Below, piece by piece: positions 33,936 to 43,289 of a stretch of 64,000 nucleotides of DNA. The position numbers and the translations under genes were made by a program. This stretch comes from Rhodospirillales bacterium. Its GTDB lineage: Bacteria > Pseudomonadota > Alphaproteobacteria > Rhodospirillales > Casp-alpha2. Each line of letters starts with the position of its first letter. The stretch's first letter is position 1. A model generated the notes under the pieces. It searched no databases. It saw only the letters and a list, made by a program, of their open reading frames with translations, and was not told the DNA's origin. The DNA is taken from positions 1-64,000 of the forward strand of contig JAJFII010000110.1 in NCBI GenBank assembly GCA_021775095.1. Reading direction: 5' to 3'.

Positions 33936-36900
33936 TTAAACAAGAGTCAAATCCTGCTCGTCAACCGCGACATCGTTTTGTACGTTTGCAACCAACGAAT
34001 ATCCGCCTGCGACTTGGCCATTGGTATCAATATATAAGTCGTTATTTCCGTCGCGGACGACATTTGTCGACCCGTTGAGTGCATTCGTCCCGTCGTAGGT
34101 TGCCGAGATCGCCTCGAACGAAATCGACGAGATGCCAAAGGATGAAGAACTGACATGAAAAATGTCATAACCGCGTGAAAAATCTGTAATCGCGTCATTA
34201 CCGTCACCGGCAACAAAATAGAAAATATCATTACCGGCTCCGCCGGTCAGCGTATCCGTTCCGCTCCCGCCCTGCAGGGTGTCCGCGCCGTCGCCGCCAA
34301 AAATCAAATCATTACCCGAACCACCGATTAAACTGGCTCCACTCGACGAAGGATCCGTGATAATCTGTCCGACAACTCCCGACGTTTGTCCCGTCAGGCC
34401 ATAATAATCAGTACCCGAAACAAATATCTCGACCTCATTGCCGGTCGTAAAGTGATTTTTGACGGTTACCATATCACCGGTTGTGAAACTCAAAACAAGG
34501 TCATCGGCCTGCTGAACCGCGTTCGCAAGATTGTCGATTGTAAATCCGGAAATCAGATCCTGGGTGCCGCTGCTGTCGGTAATCGTATCGCCACCAGAGC
34601 CGGATGAAATAGCGTAGGTGTCGTTACCCGCACCGCCCAGTAATATGTCATTTCCGGCACCGCCTGTGAGGGTGTCGTTGCCGTCGCCGCCGGTCAGCGT
34701 GTTGGCGATATAATTGCCAGTCAGCACATCATTGCCAGACCCACCCGTGGCATTTTCAATCATCGCACCATAAGCGACACCGACATTTTCTCTGCCGTCA
34801 TAGTCCGGTTGCAATGAAGCCGCATACCAGCTTGGCAGCTGGCTGGAGACGGGATCATATATGCCGATGGAACTAAAAGTGCCGGGATTGAGATCAATGA
34901 TACTGTCACGGGAAAAATTGCTGGCATCAATCGTATCGGTGCCGTCACCATCCCAAATCGCCTGAAAAAATCTTGCAGACGGATCAAAGGTATAGGTATC
35001 GTTGCCCGTTCTTGTTGACAAATTTGATCCGTATAGATGTTGCAATGTTGCGATATCGTTGATCATGAACGTCTCAGGGTTCCAATTGTACGATGAGGCC
35101 GAATAACTGGATTCATCGCCCGTTACATCAACAACTTTTGCTTTCGGATGTTCCGTATAGGACATGACGGAATACTGATTATTATCCGTCGCTGCGCTCA
35201 ATTGATTGGTGCCTTCAAAAGTGTGCGTTATACCGGTCGCGTGCCCGACTTCATGCAGTAAGGTGAAGTACCCATGGGCACCATTGGTCAGGGTCAGGCT
35301 GGACGTCTGATTATTGGCGATAAAGACATCGCCGCTTTTTTCCGTCGCGATATAATTGACGCCGTCGAGCGTATAGTTGACGCTTGGCGCGTAAGCAAAT
35401 CCTGCCGAAGTGGACTGCGCGCTGCCGCCAAATCTTAATTGACCGCCACTCCCCGTGTCGGCGACCTCGGTAAACGTAAGGTTGGCGGCATCAGCAACCA
35501 ATCCGAGGACGGTGCGGGCGGCCGTTTCCTGGGCGGTTGAGAATATGGAAAAACTGACAATCTCACTTCCGTAATAGGAGGGTAATGAATCCATAAAACT
35601 GTAGGTCAACGAAACCGCACTGCCGATAGAGGTATCGGCATTCCAGCGGGAATATGAATTGTCATACAAGACACCGGTGACGTAATCCGGCGTCGTAATC
35701 GCCTGTGCGGCCGTCAGCGTCATATCCGCAAACTGCAGGTTCTCGATATCTCGAATGGTGTTTATGCCATCTCTGGAACTCACACTGTCGGTGACGAGAT
35801 AACCGTTCTCCTGCACTGCGATGGTGTAGTCGGCAAAATTCCCTGTTAACATAAGGGTATCCGTGCCTGATCCGCCATTTAAGAAATTGTTTCCGCTTCC
35901 GCCTTGAAGGACATCTGCGCCGTCGCCGCCGAAAATAACATCGTCTCCCGTGGCCCCGCTTAAGGTTTCGTCCGTTGAAACCAAACCGGCGACAATTTGG
36001 CCCTTCACCCCACTGGTCTGTCCATTCAGGCCATAATTATCTGTACCTGACACCAAGATTTCCACTTCGTTGCCAACCAGAAAGTGGTTTTTGACAGTGA
36101 CCGTATCACCTGAGTAAAAATCCAGGACCAAATCATCCCCCTGCTTAGCAGCATTGGAAAGATTACCGATGGAGAAACCGGATATTTGATCCGCTGAACC
36201 GGCCTCATCGGTTACCGAATCGTTACCGAAACCGGGAGAAAATTTATAGGTATCGTTGCCACTACCGCCGAGCAAAGCATCGTTACCACCACCCCCTACG
36301 AGGATGTCGGAACCGCTTCCCCCGCTCAGCGAATCCTCTCCGCTACCGCCGGTCAGGATGATGTTGCTGGTGCCGCCGGAAAGGACCACTCCGCTGGTTG
36401 AGCTTGACGTCGTCGTCGCCGGTGAAGTGGTTTCACTGGTTGTCGTCGGGTTGAGCGGATTAACGCGGGGCACAATAGCGGGCGCATCCGGCGGCGGCGG
36501 GGGTTCTAGCCTCGGGACAAAATCGGTTATCCCAACATCCCGCGGCGTTAAATCCAGACCAGTCCCCGGCAAAATGTCACTGTCATACGGCGATGGGGAT
36601 AGCGGTAACGTCGGATCACCGGGTGGACCCAGTTGCCCGATACCGTCAGGTATGGATGTCAAATCGACGGCTTCATCCGAATTGTTTTGGGAATTGGTTT
36701 GTGGCGCGCGGCTCACACGGCTACCGGTTGAGTTTGTCCCCGCAGCTTCGACCGCTAAATTTACGAACGCGCTGGCTTCTTCCTGCGACGCGCCACTGGA
36801 CAAAAGGGCTTCATAAGTAACCTCTATGGCCGCGGATACAGCAAACTGAGCCTCCTCTTCCGACGCGCCAAACTCCAATGCGGCCTCGAATGCCAATTGG

Positions 36901-37106
36901 GCGGCCTCTTCCAGTGAAGCGCCGTCTGCTAAAGCAGATTCATAGGTCGCCAGAACCGCCAACTGAATATCCGCACGCGCTTCCGTGTTTGGTGGATTTG
37001 TCGTCTCCCCAGCGGCTTGCGCGAGTTCAACACTTGACGACGCGCGGTCGCCGTCGTTCAGGGGTATTGACGTTAGAAACTGGTTGCGGCTCCCGTCGTC
37101 AGGCAT
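33936..37106 (-). CDS. RTX serralysin-type metalloprotease with internal protease domain
   Basis: A secreted protein of about 1,056 residues. Order: N-terminal repeats containing G-A-S-x-E-E-A (about 50-125), a Pro/Thr/Ser-rich linker, calcium-binding RTX nonapeptides (about 255-310 and 395-440), an M10 serralysin domain with the zinc motif H-E-V-G-H-A-T-G-I-T-H at about 618-628 and Met-turn S-V-M-S-Y-T, then more RTX repeats to the end (G-G-S-G-N-D forms). A block containing V-T-V-K-N-H-F and V-E-I-x-V-S-G-T-D is present twice, before and after the protease. There is no signal peptide, as expected for type I secretion. A TTG at 37124 is an alternative start. The secretion genes lie divergently next door. 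Confidence 0.88.
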   Translation of the reverse strand: MPDDGSRNQFLTSIPLNDGDRASSSVELAQAAGETTNPPNTEARADIQLAVLATYESALADGASLEEAAQLAFEAALEFGASEEEAQFAVSAAIEVTYEALLSSGASQEEASAFVNLAVEAAGTNSTGSRVSRAPQTNSQNNSDEAVDLTSIPDGIGQLGPPGDPTLPLSPSPYDSDILPGTGLDLTPRDVGITDFVPRLEPPPPPDAPAIVPRVNPLNPTTTSETTSPATTTSSSTSGVVLSGGTSNIILTGGSGEDSLSGGSGSDILVGGGGNDALLGGSGNDTYKFSPGFGNDSVTDEAGSADQISGFSIGNLSNAAKQGDDLVLDFYSGDTVTVKNHFLVGNEVEILVSGTDNYGLNGQTSGVKGQIVAGLVSTDETLSGATGDDVIFGGDGADVLQGGSGNNFLNGGSGTDTLMLTGNFADYTIAVQENGYLVTDSVSSRDGINTIRDIENLQFADMTLTAAQAITTPDYVTGVLYDNSYSRWNADTSIGSAVSLTYSFMDSLPSYYGSEIVSFSIFSTAQETAARTVLGLVADAANLTFTEVADTGSGGQLRFGGSAQSTSAGFAYAPSVNYTLDGVNYIATEKSGDVFIANNQTSSLTLTNGAHGYFTLLHEVGHATGITHTFEGTNQLSAATDNNQYSVMSYTEHPKAKVVDVTGDESSYSASSYNWNPETFMINDIATLQHLYGSNLSTRTGNDTYTFDPSARFFQAIWDGDGTDTIDASNFSRDSIIDLNPGTFSSIGIYDPVSSQLPSWYAASLQPDYDGRENVGVAYGAMIENATGGSGNDVLTGNYIANTLTGGDGNDTLTGGAGNDILLGGAGNDTYAISSGSGGDTITDSSGTQDLISGFTIDNLANAVQQADDLVLSFTTGDMVTVKNHFTTGNEVEIFVSGTDYYGLTGQTSGVVGQIITDPSSSGASLIGGSGNDLIFGGDGADTLQGGSGTDTLTGGAGNDIFYFVAGDGNDAITDFSRGYDIFHVSSSSFGISSISFEAISATYDGTNALNGSTNVVRDGNNDLYIDTNGQVAGGYSLVANVQNDVAVDEQDLTLV

Positions 37107-37287
37107 AGTATCTATAATTCCCAAACACCTATAGCAACTTGCAGTTATAGAACTCTATTAGAGGTTTCTACAAGGCACCACCTCACTACAGTAATACAGA
37201 ACGGTTTCAAATGTTTAAAAATAATGAATAAACTAAATTTATGAACATTAATGGGTGTTTGCCACCGACACTTTTAAGGGAAGCCTA

Positions 37288-39024
37288 ATGAGTCCTACGG
37301 GCGAAACTAAAAACAGCTGGTTAAAAGATGTGATAAAACCTCTGCGCCCGCTGAGGCGCGAGATCATGCTGTCGTCGTTATTTGTCAATCTATTCGCCTT
37401 CGCAACTCCGGTGTTCGTTTTGCAGACCTATGATCGGGTCATTGCGCAGGGTGGCATTTCCACTCTTCAGGGGCTTGCCATCGGCATGGTTGTCATCGTG
37501 CTGTTTGATTTTGTCGTGCGAATGGCGCGAAGTGGATTGTTTAGACATGCCGCTATGGTTTTAGATGCCAGGGTTTCCGGCGATCTTTTTGACAAACTTT
37601 TATCGCTGCCCCTGCGCACCCTGGAAACCCGTCCTGCGGCCTTTTGGCAAAGTTGTTTTCGTGATGCCGATCAGTTGCGCGCCATGTTATCGGGAACCGG
37701 TGCCGTATTGGCGGCCGAAGCGCCGTTTGCGCTTTTGGGCTGCATCCTGGTTTATTATATCGCGTCACCCGTCGCCTGGGTGTTGGCCGTATTGGTTCCT
37801 TTGTATTTGTTGGTTGCATGGCGGGCAAGTAGCGCCAATAAGTCGGGAACCGTTGCGGAGCGCAGAAACGCAGTCCGCAGAGATTCTCTTGTTGCAGAAC
37901 TAATAACAGGGCGCGCGACGGCAAAAGCCCTTGGTGTTCGTTCGATCATGCGCGACCTGTGGGAAAAGCGTCAGACCGGAACCATTGAAAGTTCACTTAA
38001 GCGGGCCCAGTCGATTGACCGCTATCATAGCCTTGGACATGCGCTTAATGTGCTGGCGACAGTTACGATGGTATCTGTTGGCGCCCTGGCTGTGCTTGAG
38101 CAAAATATGACAATGGGCAGTCTGATTGCGGCTAATATGCTGATGGGGCGGATTATCCAGCCCCTCCACCAATTGATACACCAATGGCATAGCTATACCG
38201 GTTTTAAACAGGCTATGGAACGCCTCAACCAGGTTTTTCATTTGCAGGACAGCTTACAGGATTCCGTCCTCGATTTGGAACGCCCTAAGGGCCGTGTTGA
38301 AACAGATGGTATAATTTTTCGTTATAGCGGTGATGATCAGGCCAATGTCATACAGGGTATGCAGTTTGGTTTCGGTCCCGGGGGCATGCATGCCATTGTT
38401 GGTCCCAATGGGTGCGGTAAAAGTACCTTGTTAAAATTATTGCGCGGACTTTACGGACCGCTCGCCGGTCGTGTGATGTTAGACGGTGCCGATATTGACC
38501 AGTTTTCCGAACAGGAACTTGCATCATGGATCGGATATCTTCCCCAGGAATGTCGATTGTTTACGGGCAATATAAAACAAAATTTGTTAATGGGATACCC
38601 AAGTGCGACGGACAAAGAAATCGTTGCGGCGACGAAGCGTGTCGGGGTCCATGATCAGATCATGGATTTGCCCAAAGGCTATGGGTCACAAGTCGGCGAA
38701 GCGGGAGACATGTTATCTGGCGGGCTGCGTCAAAAGCTGACAATTGCCCGCGCATTGATTGGTGATCGTCCCGTACTTATCCTCGACGAGCCGACAAGTA
38801 ATTTGGATTCCCGGACCGAAAGAAACCTAGCGGGTGTGCTTAAAAATGTCAGCGAAACTTCAACGGTTATTATGGTAACTCATAGTCCTGTAATGCTTGA
38901 AGCTTGCGATAATATTCTTGTTCTCGACCGGGGACGCGTTGCGGCTGGCGGACCAACTAAGGAAATCCTGCCACGACTAAATGACATTCTTAGCCAACAA
39001 TCATCTTCTGGTGCAGGCAAATGA
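37288..39024 (+). CDS. Type I secretion ABC transporter (PrtD/LapB-like)
   Basis: A 578-residue protein with an N-terminal membrane domain and a C-terminal ATPase. Walker A is G-P-N-G-C-G-K-S-T, the signature L-S-G-G-L-R-Q-K-L, and Walker B L-I-L-D-E-P-T-S-N-L-D. No C39 peptidase domain is present, and it belongs with the transporters that serve RTX proteins. AAGGGA precedes ATG 37288; a GTG at 37255 also lies in frame. It starts divergently from the serralysin gene and overlaps the membrane-fusion gene by four bases (ATGA). Confidence 0.92.
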   Translation: MSPTGETKNSWLKDVIKPLRPLRREIMLSSLFVNLFAFATPVFVLQTYDRVIAQGGISTLQGLAIGMVVIVLFDFVVRMARSGLFRHAAMVLDARVSGDLFDKLLSLPLRTLETRPAAFWQSCFRDADQLRAMLSGTGAVLAAEAPFALLGCILVYYIASPVAWVLAVLVPLYLLVAWRASSANKSGTVAERRNAVRRDSLVAELITGRATAKALGVRSIMRDLWEKRQTGTIESSLKRAQSIDRYHSLGHALNVLATVTMVSVGALAVLEQNMTMGSLIAANMLMGRIIQPLHQLIHQWHSYTGFKQAMERLNQVFHLQDSLQDSVLDLERPKGRVETDGIIFRYSGDDQANVIQGMQFGFGPGGMHAIVGPNGCGKSTLLKLLRGLYGPLAGRVMLDGADIDQFSEQELASWIGYLPQECRLFTGNIKQNLLMGYPSATDKEIVAATKRVGVHDQIMDLPKGYGSQVGEAGDMLSGGLRQKLTIARALIGDRPVLILDEPTSNLDSRTERNLAGVLKNVSETSTVIMVTHSPVMLEACDNILVLDRGRVAAGGPTKEILPRLNDILSQQSSSGAGK

Positions 39025-40310
39025 GTTCCTTGCAGGACATGATTAGCAAAAACCGTCCGTCCTCGTGGCGATTTCCTTCCCGCATTCTGATGGTTATGGT
39101 CGCCGCTGTTTTGATTTGGGCCTGGAAAGCCCCCTTGACGGAAGTTGCCGTGGCACCGGGCGAGGTCGCGCCGCGCGGCAAAACGAAAATCGTCCAGCAC
39201 CTGGAAGGCGGTATAATCCGAAAAATTTTTGTCAGTGAGGGCCAAACCGTCCGTACCGGTGACGCGATTATGAGACTTGAACTGGGAACACAACGGCTCA
39301 ATCACGCCGAATTACAGGCTGAACTGGATGTATTGAAGTTGGCGCGAGAGCCTTGGGTGGCAGAAATCAAGGGCCAACCCGTCACATTTGATCAAGATAT
39401 AATCGCCCGCAGGCCACAAGACGCGCGCCGCGAAAAAACCTCATTTGATGCCCGCCAGGAAGAAATCAAAAGCGCCGTCGATGTTATCAGAAAACAGGTC
39501 AATCAAAGGGAATTGACGATCTCGACCTTTCTGACAAAACGTCAAGCCGTTGAAAATGATCTGGAACTGGCCAGACAGAATCTCGGATTGGCCGAAAATG
39601 CCGTATCGCAAGGGTTAGGGTCCTTGTCTGAAGTTCTGCCCTTGCGTCGCGAAGTCGCCCAGTTGGTTGGCGCTGAACGAACCTTTAGAGCTGAAATCTT
39701 ACAGGCCCGAGGGGACTTAAAAGAAGCCCAGTCGCGGATCAACGAATTGCGCAAACGATACCGCAACGCGGCAACCAGGGAGCTTGGTCAAATTGATCGG
39801 CGGATCGCAACGATTACAGAATCTTTGGTATCGGCCACTGAACAGGTTAAGCGTACAGAAGTCGTCGCCCCGATAGAAGGAATTGTTAAATCGATGCGTT
39901 ACAACACACTCGGTGGTATTGTGAAACCGGGTGAGCCCATTCTGGAAATTGTGCCACTAAGGGATGATCTGGTCATCGAAGCCCGTCTTCGACCTGAAGA
40001 CCGGGGATATGTGAGGGTCGGCTCGCCCGCCAATATCAAAGTGTCAACCTATGATTACACAAGGTATGGCACACTCGACGGCAAGGTTACATTAATTGGA
40101 GCAGATGCAGATAAAGACCGGGACGGAAATCCCTATTTCCGAATTGTTGTTCAGGCCGACCGGCTGTTTTTGGGAGACTCTTCCAACCCGTTACCGGTCA
40201 GTCCTGGCATGCAAACCACCGTCGACATTCTTACCGGTGAAAGGACCGTTTTTGAATATTTTACTCGGCCGGTCCTGAAACTGCGTCACGATGCCTTCCG
40301 CGAACGCTAA
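39021..40310 (+). CDS. Type I secretion membrane fusion protein (HlyD/PrtE family)
   Basis: A 429-residue periplasmic adaptor with one N-terminal membrane helix (M-V-M-V-A-A-V-L-I-W-A-W), a lipoyl-like half (V-A-P-G-E-V-A-P-R-G-K-T-K-I-V-Q-H-L-E-G-G), a long helical hairpin, and the second lipoyl half (V-V-A-P-I-E-G-I-V-K). It should bridge the ABC protein to the TolC-type channel. Its start overlaps the ABC transporter stop. The C-terminus ends in the usual beta-rich membrane-proximal domain. Confidence 0.92.
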   Translation: MSSLQDMISKNRPSSWRFPSRILMVMVAAVLIWAWKAPLTEVAVAPGEVAPRGKTKIVQHLEGGIIRKIFVSEGQTVRTGDAIMRLELGTQRLNHAELQAELDVLKLAREPWVAEIKGQPVTFDQDIIARRPQDARREKTSFDARQEEIKSAVDVIRKQVNQRELTISTFLTKRQAVENDLELARQNLGLAENAVSQGLGSLSEVLPLRREVAQLVGAERTFRAEILQARGDLKEAQSRINELRKRYRNAATRELGQIDRRIATITESLVSATEQVKRTEVVAPIEGIVKSMRYNTLGGIVKPGEPILEIVPLRDDLVIEARLRPEDRGYVRVGSPANIKVSTYDYTRYGTLDGKVTLIGADADKDRDGNPYFRIVVQADRLFLGDSSNPLPVSPGMQTTVDILTGERTVFEYFTRPVLKLRHDAFRER

Positions 40311-40451
40311 CCGCAGCCGCTAAATTAACCACCAATTAACCATAGTTCGGCATAATTCAAGGGCGGTGTATCTATCCAGCGTGCTAGGAAAACGGCCATT
40401 TTTGAGACAATATTACAAGGAGCGCCGGGGCTCAAATTAAAACGGTTTTGG

Positions 40452-42275
40452 TTGCGTGTTTTTGCCAGCCTTATTCTGTTGGGCTCGACCTCCCTAATTG
40501 TCCAGGCAAGTTCCCATTCATTTCTCGACGAATTAAGGAATCTGGTAGAGAGGTATCCGTCAATTCGGGCACGAACGGACCAAATTAATGCGGCAAAAGC
40601 CGACATTGATGTGGCAAAATCCGGCAATATGCCGACCGTTAATGTTTCCGGAAATACTGGCCTCGAACGAACGGATGAACCGGCCCTAAATCTTTATCGG
40701 AATCAAGGTGCCTTGACGGCTACCTATAACCTGTTCGACGCGGCATTGACGAAAAATAAAATCCGCACGGGCCAGTCGTTGGAAAAGGTCGCAAATTCTG
40801 ATTTCGACACAACCCTGCAGGACGTCCTGTTTCAAGGGATCCAAAGCCATCTAGATTTTGTCCTGCAAACTCAACTTGTCGGTATCTCTACCAACATTAT
40901 TGATGTGCTGCGAGATATTGCTGGTTTCATAAAACGCGAACGCGATATTGGCAGAATGACTTCAGCCGATTTGCTGCAGGCCGAAGCGCGGATAGAACAA
41001 GCCCGCGAAGCGCTCTTTGCCTATGAAGGTGCCCGCGACCGGAGCGTTGTCAGGTATAAAAAATTATTCGGACATGCCCCGACCGCGGTTCAACTAATTG
41101 ACATTCTGGCACCCATTGAGCCGCTTCCGAAAACGCTCGAAAGTGCACTGGAATACGCCGTTAAAAATAACCCGCAGATCCGCCGCGCAAGACACACCGC
41201 CGATGCCTCGAAATTTGACAGGGACGCAACCGAAGCAGGTAATTGGCCCCGCATCGATCTGGAAGGCGGATTAAACCTGAAACGCAATGTGGACGGCGTC
41301 GAGGCTTTTGAAAATGAAGCTTCAGTTCTTTTCAAGATGAACTGGAATTTGTTTGACGGCGCGTTAACTTCGTCTACCCAACGCGCCGCAACGCATCGTA
41401 TGGCGGCCGCGCAAAAAGCAATTGACATCCAAAGGCTTGAAATTGAAGAGCAGGTTGAAATGGCTTGGTCGTTGTTCGCGACCGAGCGAAAACGACTGGA
41501 GGCCCTGGACCGCGCCGAAGAAATAGCAAGTGAAGCCTTTAGAGCACGTAATCAATTGATGAAAGTCGGTAAAGAAAGTTTAATCAATGTGCTTGGCATG
41601 TCTGTCGAGGTATTAAACGTTAAAATTGCCGTTTTAAATGCCGATTATTCCCAACGTGCATCGGCTTTTCGGGTTCTGCAGACGGTTGGCCTGTTGCAGC
41701 TTGAATCCCTCGAAAAAGTGATCATGGGCCAAGTCATGGAGCCAGTAATTCTTAAATCGGCTTTTCTCGACAATCTCATGCGCCCAACCGACGAATTTGC
41801 GCCTGTGGTCACAGAAAAAGCGGAATCAGCCGTCAAAGAGGGTCCACCTGTCGAAGTGAATTCAGCCGTTAAGGATCGTCCGCCCCTAGAATTGAAGACG
41901 ACACCCAAAGATCGTGCGGCTCCACAAAATGCAAAAGGAACCTTAATATCCATACCAAGGATGACGCCGTCTCAACCATCGACAGTTCGCCTGTTGCCAA
42001 CAACAACCGGCTCGACAAAAGGCCGGTCATCGACCTTGCAACCGGTATCGCGCGGCGGCCATTTTATTGTTATGAGCAGCAATCGTCGGAAAGAGAACGC
42101 GATAAAGGATCAGTCAAAATTTGCGTTCCCGGGCGCTCGTGTTGAGACGTTTACGGTCAGGGGTAAAAACATGTACATGGTCGTCAGTGGTCCCTACTCC
42201 CTGAAGGATGCACGGACAATTAGTTTAGATGCTGAAGCGATGGGGATAAAGGGCGCGTGGGTGAAAAAGAACTAA
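40452..42275 (+). CDS. TolC-family outer-membrane channel with C-terminal SPOR domain
   Basis: A protein of about 607 residues. The N-terminus reads as a signal peptide (R-V-F-A-S-L-I-L-L-G-S-T-S-L-I-V-Q-A), followed by a typical OEP/TolC region with two repeats (A-R-I-E-Q-A-R-E-A-L-F and A-A-Q-K-A-I). A Pro/Lys-rich linker (about 440-535) follows, then a SPOR-like domain from about 536 to the end (H-F-I-V-M-S-S, then M-V-V-S-G-P-Y-S-L-K-D-A). SPOR domains bind denuded peptidoglycan, so the channel may be fixed at the septum or wall. The start is unclear: no ATG fits, TTG 40452 is taken, and AAGGAG lies at 40418-40423. Confidence 0.85.
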   Translation: MRVFASLILLGSTSLIVQASSHSFLDELRNLVERYPSIRARTDQINAAKADIDVAKSGNMPTVNVSGNTGLERTDEPALNLYRNQGALTATYNLFDAALTKNKIRTGQSLEKVANSDFDTTLQDVLFQGIQSHLDFVLQTQLVGISTNIIDVLRDIAGFIKRERDIGRMTSADLLQAEARIEQAREALFAYEGARDRSVVRYKKLFGHAPTAVQLIDILAPIEPLPKTLESALEYAVKNNPQIRRARHTADASKFDRDATEAGNWPRIDLEGGLNLKRNVDGVEAFENEASVLFKMNWNLFDGALTSSTQRAATHRMAAAQKAIDIQRLEIEEQVEMAWSLFATERKRLEALDRAEEIASEAFRARNQLMKVGKESLINVLGMSVEVLNVKIAVLNADYSQRASAFRVLQTVGLLQLESLEKVIMGQVMEPVILKSAFLDNLMRPTDEFAPVVTEKAESAVKEGPPVEVNSAVKDRPPLELKTTPKDRAAPQNAKGTLISIPRMTPSQPSTVRLLPTTTGSTKGRSSTLQPVSRGGHFIVMSSNRRKENAIKDQSKFAFPGARVETFTVRGKNMYMVVSGPYSLKDARTISLDAEAMGIKGAWVKKN

Positions 42276-42310
42276 AAAGCAGTTAATTGGTGCGCTATTG
42301 TGTCTCCTCT

Positions 42311-42326
42311 TAGGGTCAGGACCCTA
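42311..42326. repeat. Solitary palindrome TAGGGTCAGGACCCTA
   Basis: TAGGGTC-AG-GACCCTA is a near-perfect palindrome whose core GGGTCAGGACCC is shared with the ends of the 21525-21795 element. Only one copy is present here, between the TolC and inositol-phosphatase genes. Confidence 0.6.
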
Positions 42327-42339
42327 ATGCACCTGCCAA

Positions 42340-43149
42340 TTAGGTGGCCTGCAGTTCATTTAACGATTGCCACAGATCGGGAGACGGTGCCAACAAGATA
42401 TTGCCACGGCTCAATGTGGCGGCCACTTGAAAAGGATTATTTGTCTCAAGCAGCCGATCCATGCCGCCCGCTTCTCGATACATAAGGATACCTGCCACAT
42501 GGTCCCAGGGTTTGAGAACACCTCCATAGGCGGCAAAATCCAGTGTGCCGCGGGCTAAGTCCATATATTCACGACCCACACATCGGTATCGCTTAACAAT
42601 GGCCGGCAACCCGATCTCGCCAGCCGACTGGCGCTGTTGAACGGCGTGACGGGTAGATCTTTTCAAGGATCCCGTCATCCGGTCAATGGTTTTATCAGGT
42701 GTTATCGTCAGTCTCTTTTCTCCGTCCCAGGCCCCTTCACCCTGCTCCGCATACAGGGTCGAATTGGCAACTGGATCATGGATCCAACCGGCGATGATCT
42801 GTCTGTTATGCACGAGGCTGACGATGACTGCGTAGCAAGGTATTCCATGGGCAAAATTATGGGTGCCGTCGACCGGATCAATAATCCAGACGGGGCGATC
42901 TTCGGACAGGCGGCAAAGTGTGTGTGGATCCGCTGCATATCCTTCTTCGCCGATGGCCGCAGAGCCCGGCATAAGCACGGATAATTCTCGGGTTAAAAAC
43001 CTTTCGGCGGCCGTATCGGCGACGGTGACCAGATCGCCGGGGGCTTTTTCTGATATATCCGATGCGGTCAATTTCTGAAACCGAGGTAAAATCTCGGTTT
43101 CTGCAACGGCTCTGATGAGGGATTGAACAGCAATTCGATCTGGGCGCAT
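42340..43149 (-). CDS. Inositol monophosphatase (SuhB/CysQ) family phosphatase
   Basis: A 269-residue magnesium-dependent phosphatase. Metal ligands are visible in G-E-E-G-Y, D-P-V-D-G-T-H-N-F (about 90-100) and the C-terminal K-P-W-D-H-V-A-G. The family includes inositol monophosphatase, histidinol phosphatase and 3'-phosphoadenosine phosphatase; the H-N-F form of the central motif, versus T-N-F, is common among the less studied members. Substrate is undecided. It converges on the TolC gene, with the palindrome at 42311 in between. Confidence 0.88.
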   Translation of the reverse strand: MRPDRIAVQSLIRAVAETEILPRFQKLTASDISEKAPGDLVTVADTAAERFLTRELSVLMPGSAAIGEEGYAADPHTLCRLSEDRPVWIIDPVDGTHNFAHGIPCYAVIVSLVHNRQIIAGWIHDPVANSTLYAEQGEGAWDGEKRLTITPDKTIDRMTGSLKRSTRHAVQQRQSAGEIGLPAIVKRYRCVGREYMDLARGTLDFAAYGGVLKPWDHVAGILMYREAGGMDRLLETNNPFQVAATLSRGNILLAPSPDLWQSLNELQAT

Positions 43150-43289
43150 GCCCCCTTCTCACTCATTCGCCCCCTGATATAAAGGAAAATCTATATATTT
43201 TTCGCAGATGTGATCAATTCGGCTTGCGCATTGGGTAAGGCTCAGGCATCACGCCAGTGGTTCTGTAACTGAAGAAAGTAAGGTGAAAT

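Noticed and set aside
34200-36400. Regular short repeats that might suggest a CRISPR or minisatellite
   Set aside because: They are coding RTX nonapeptide repeats (G-G-x-G-x-D) of the secreted protease, not constant repeats with spacers.
36256-36816. Plus-strand frame opposite the RTX protein
   Set aside because: It is the complement of repetitive Gly/Asp/Ser codons and reads as Pro/Ser/Val repeats, as expected for a shadow frame.
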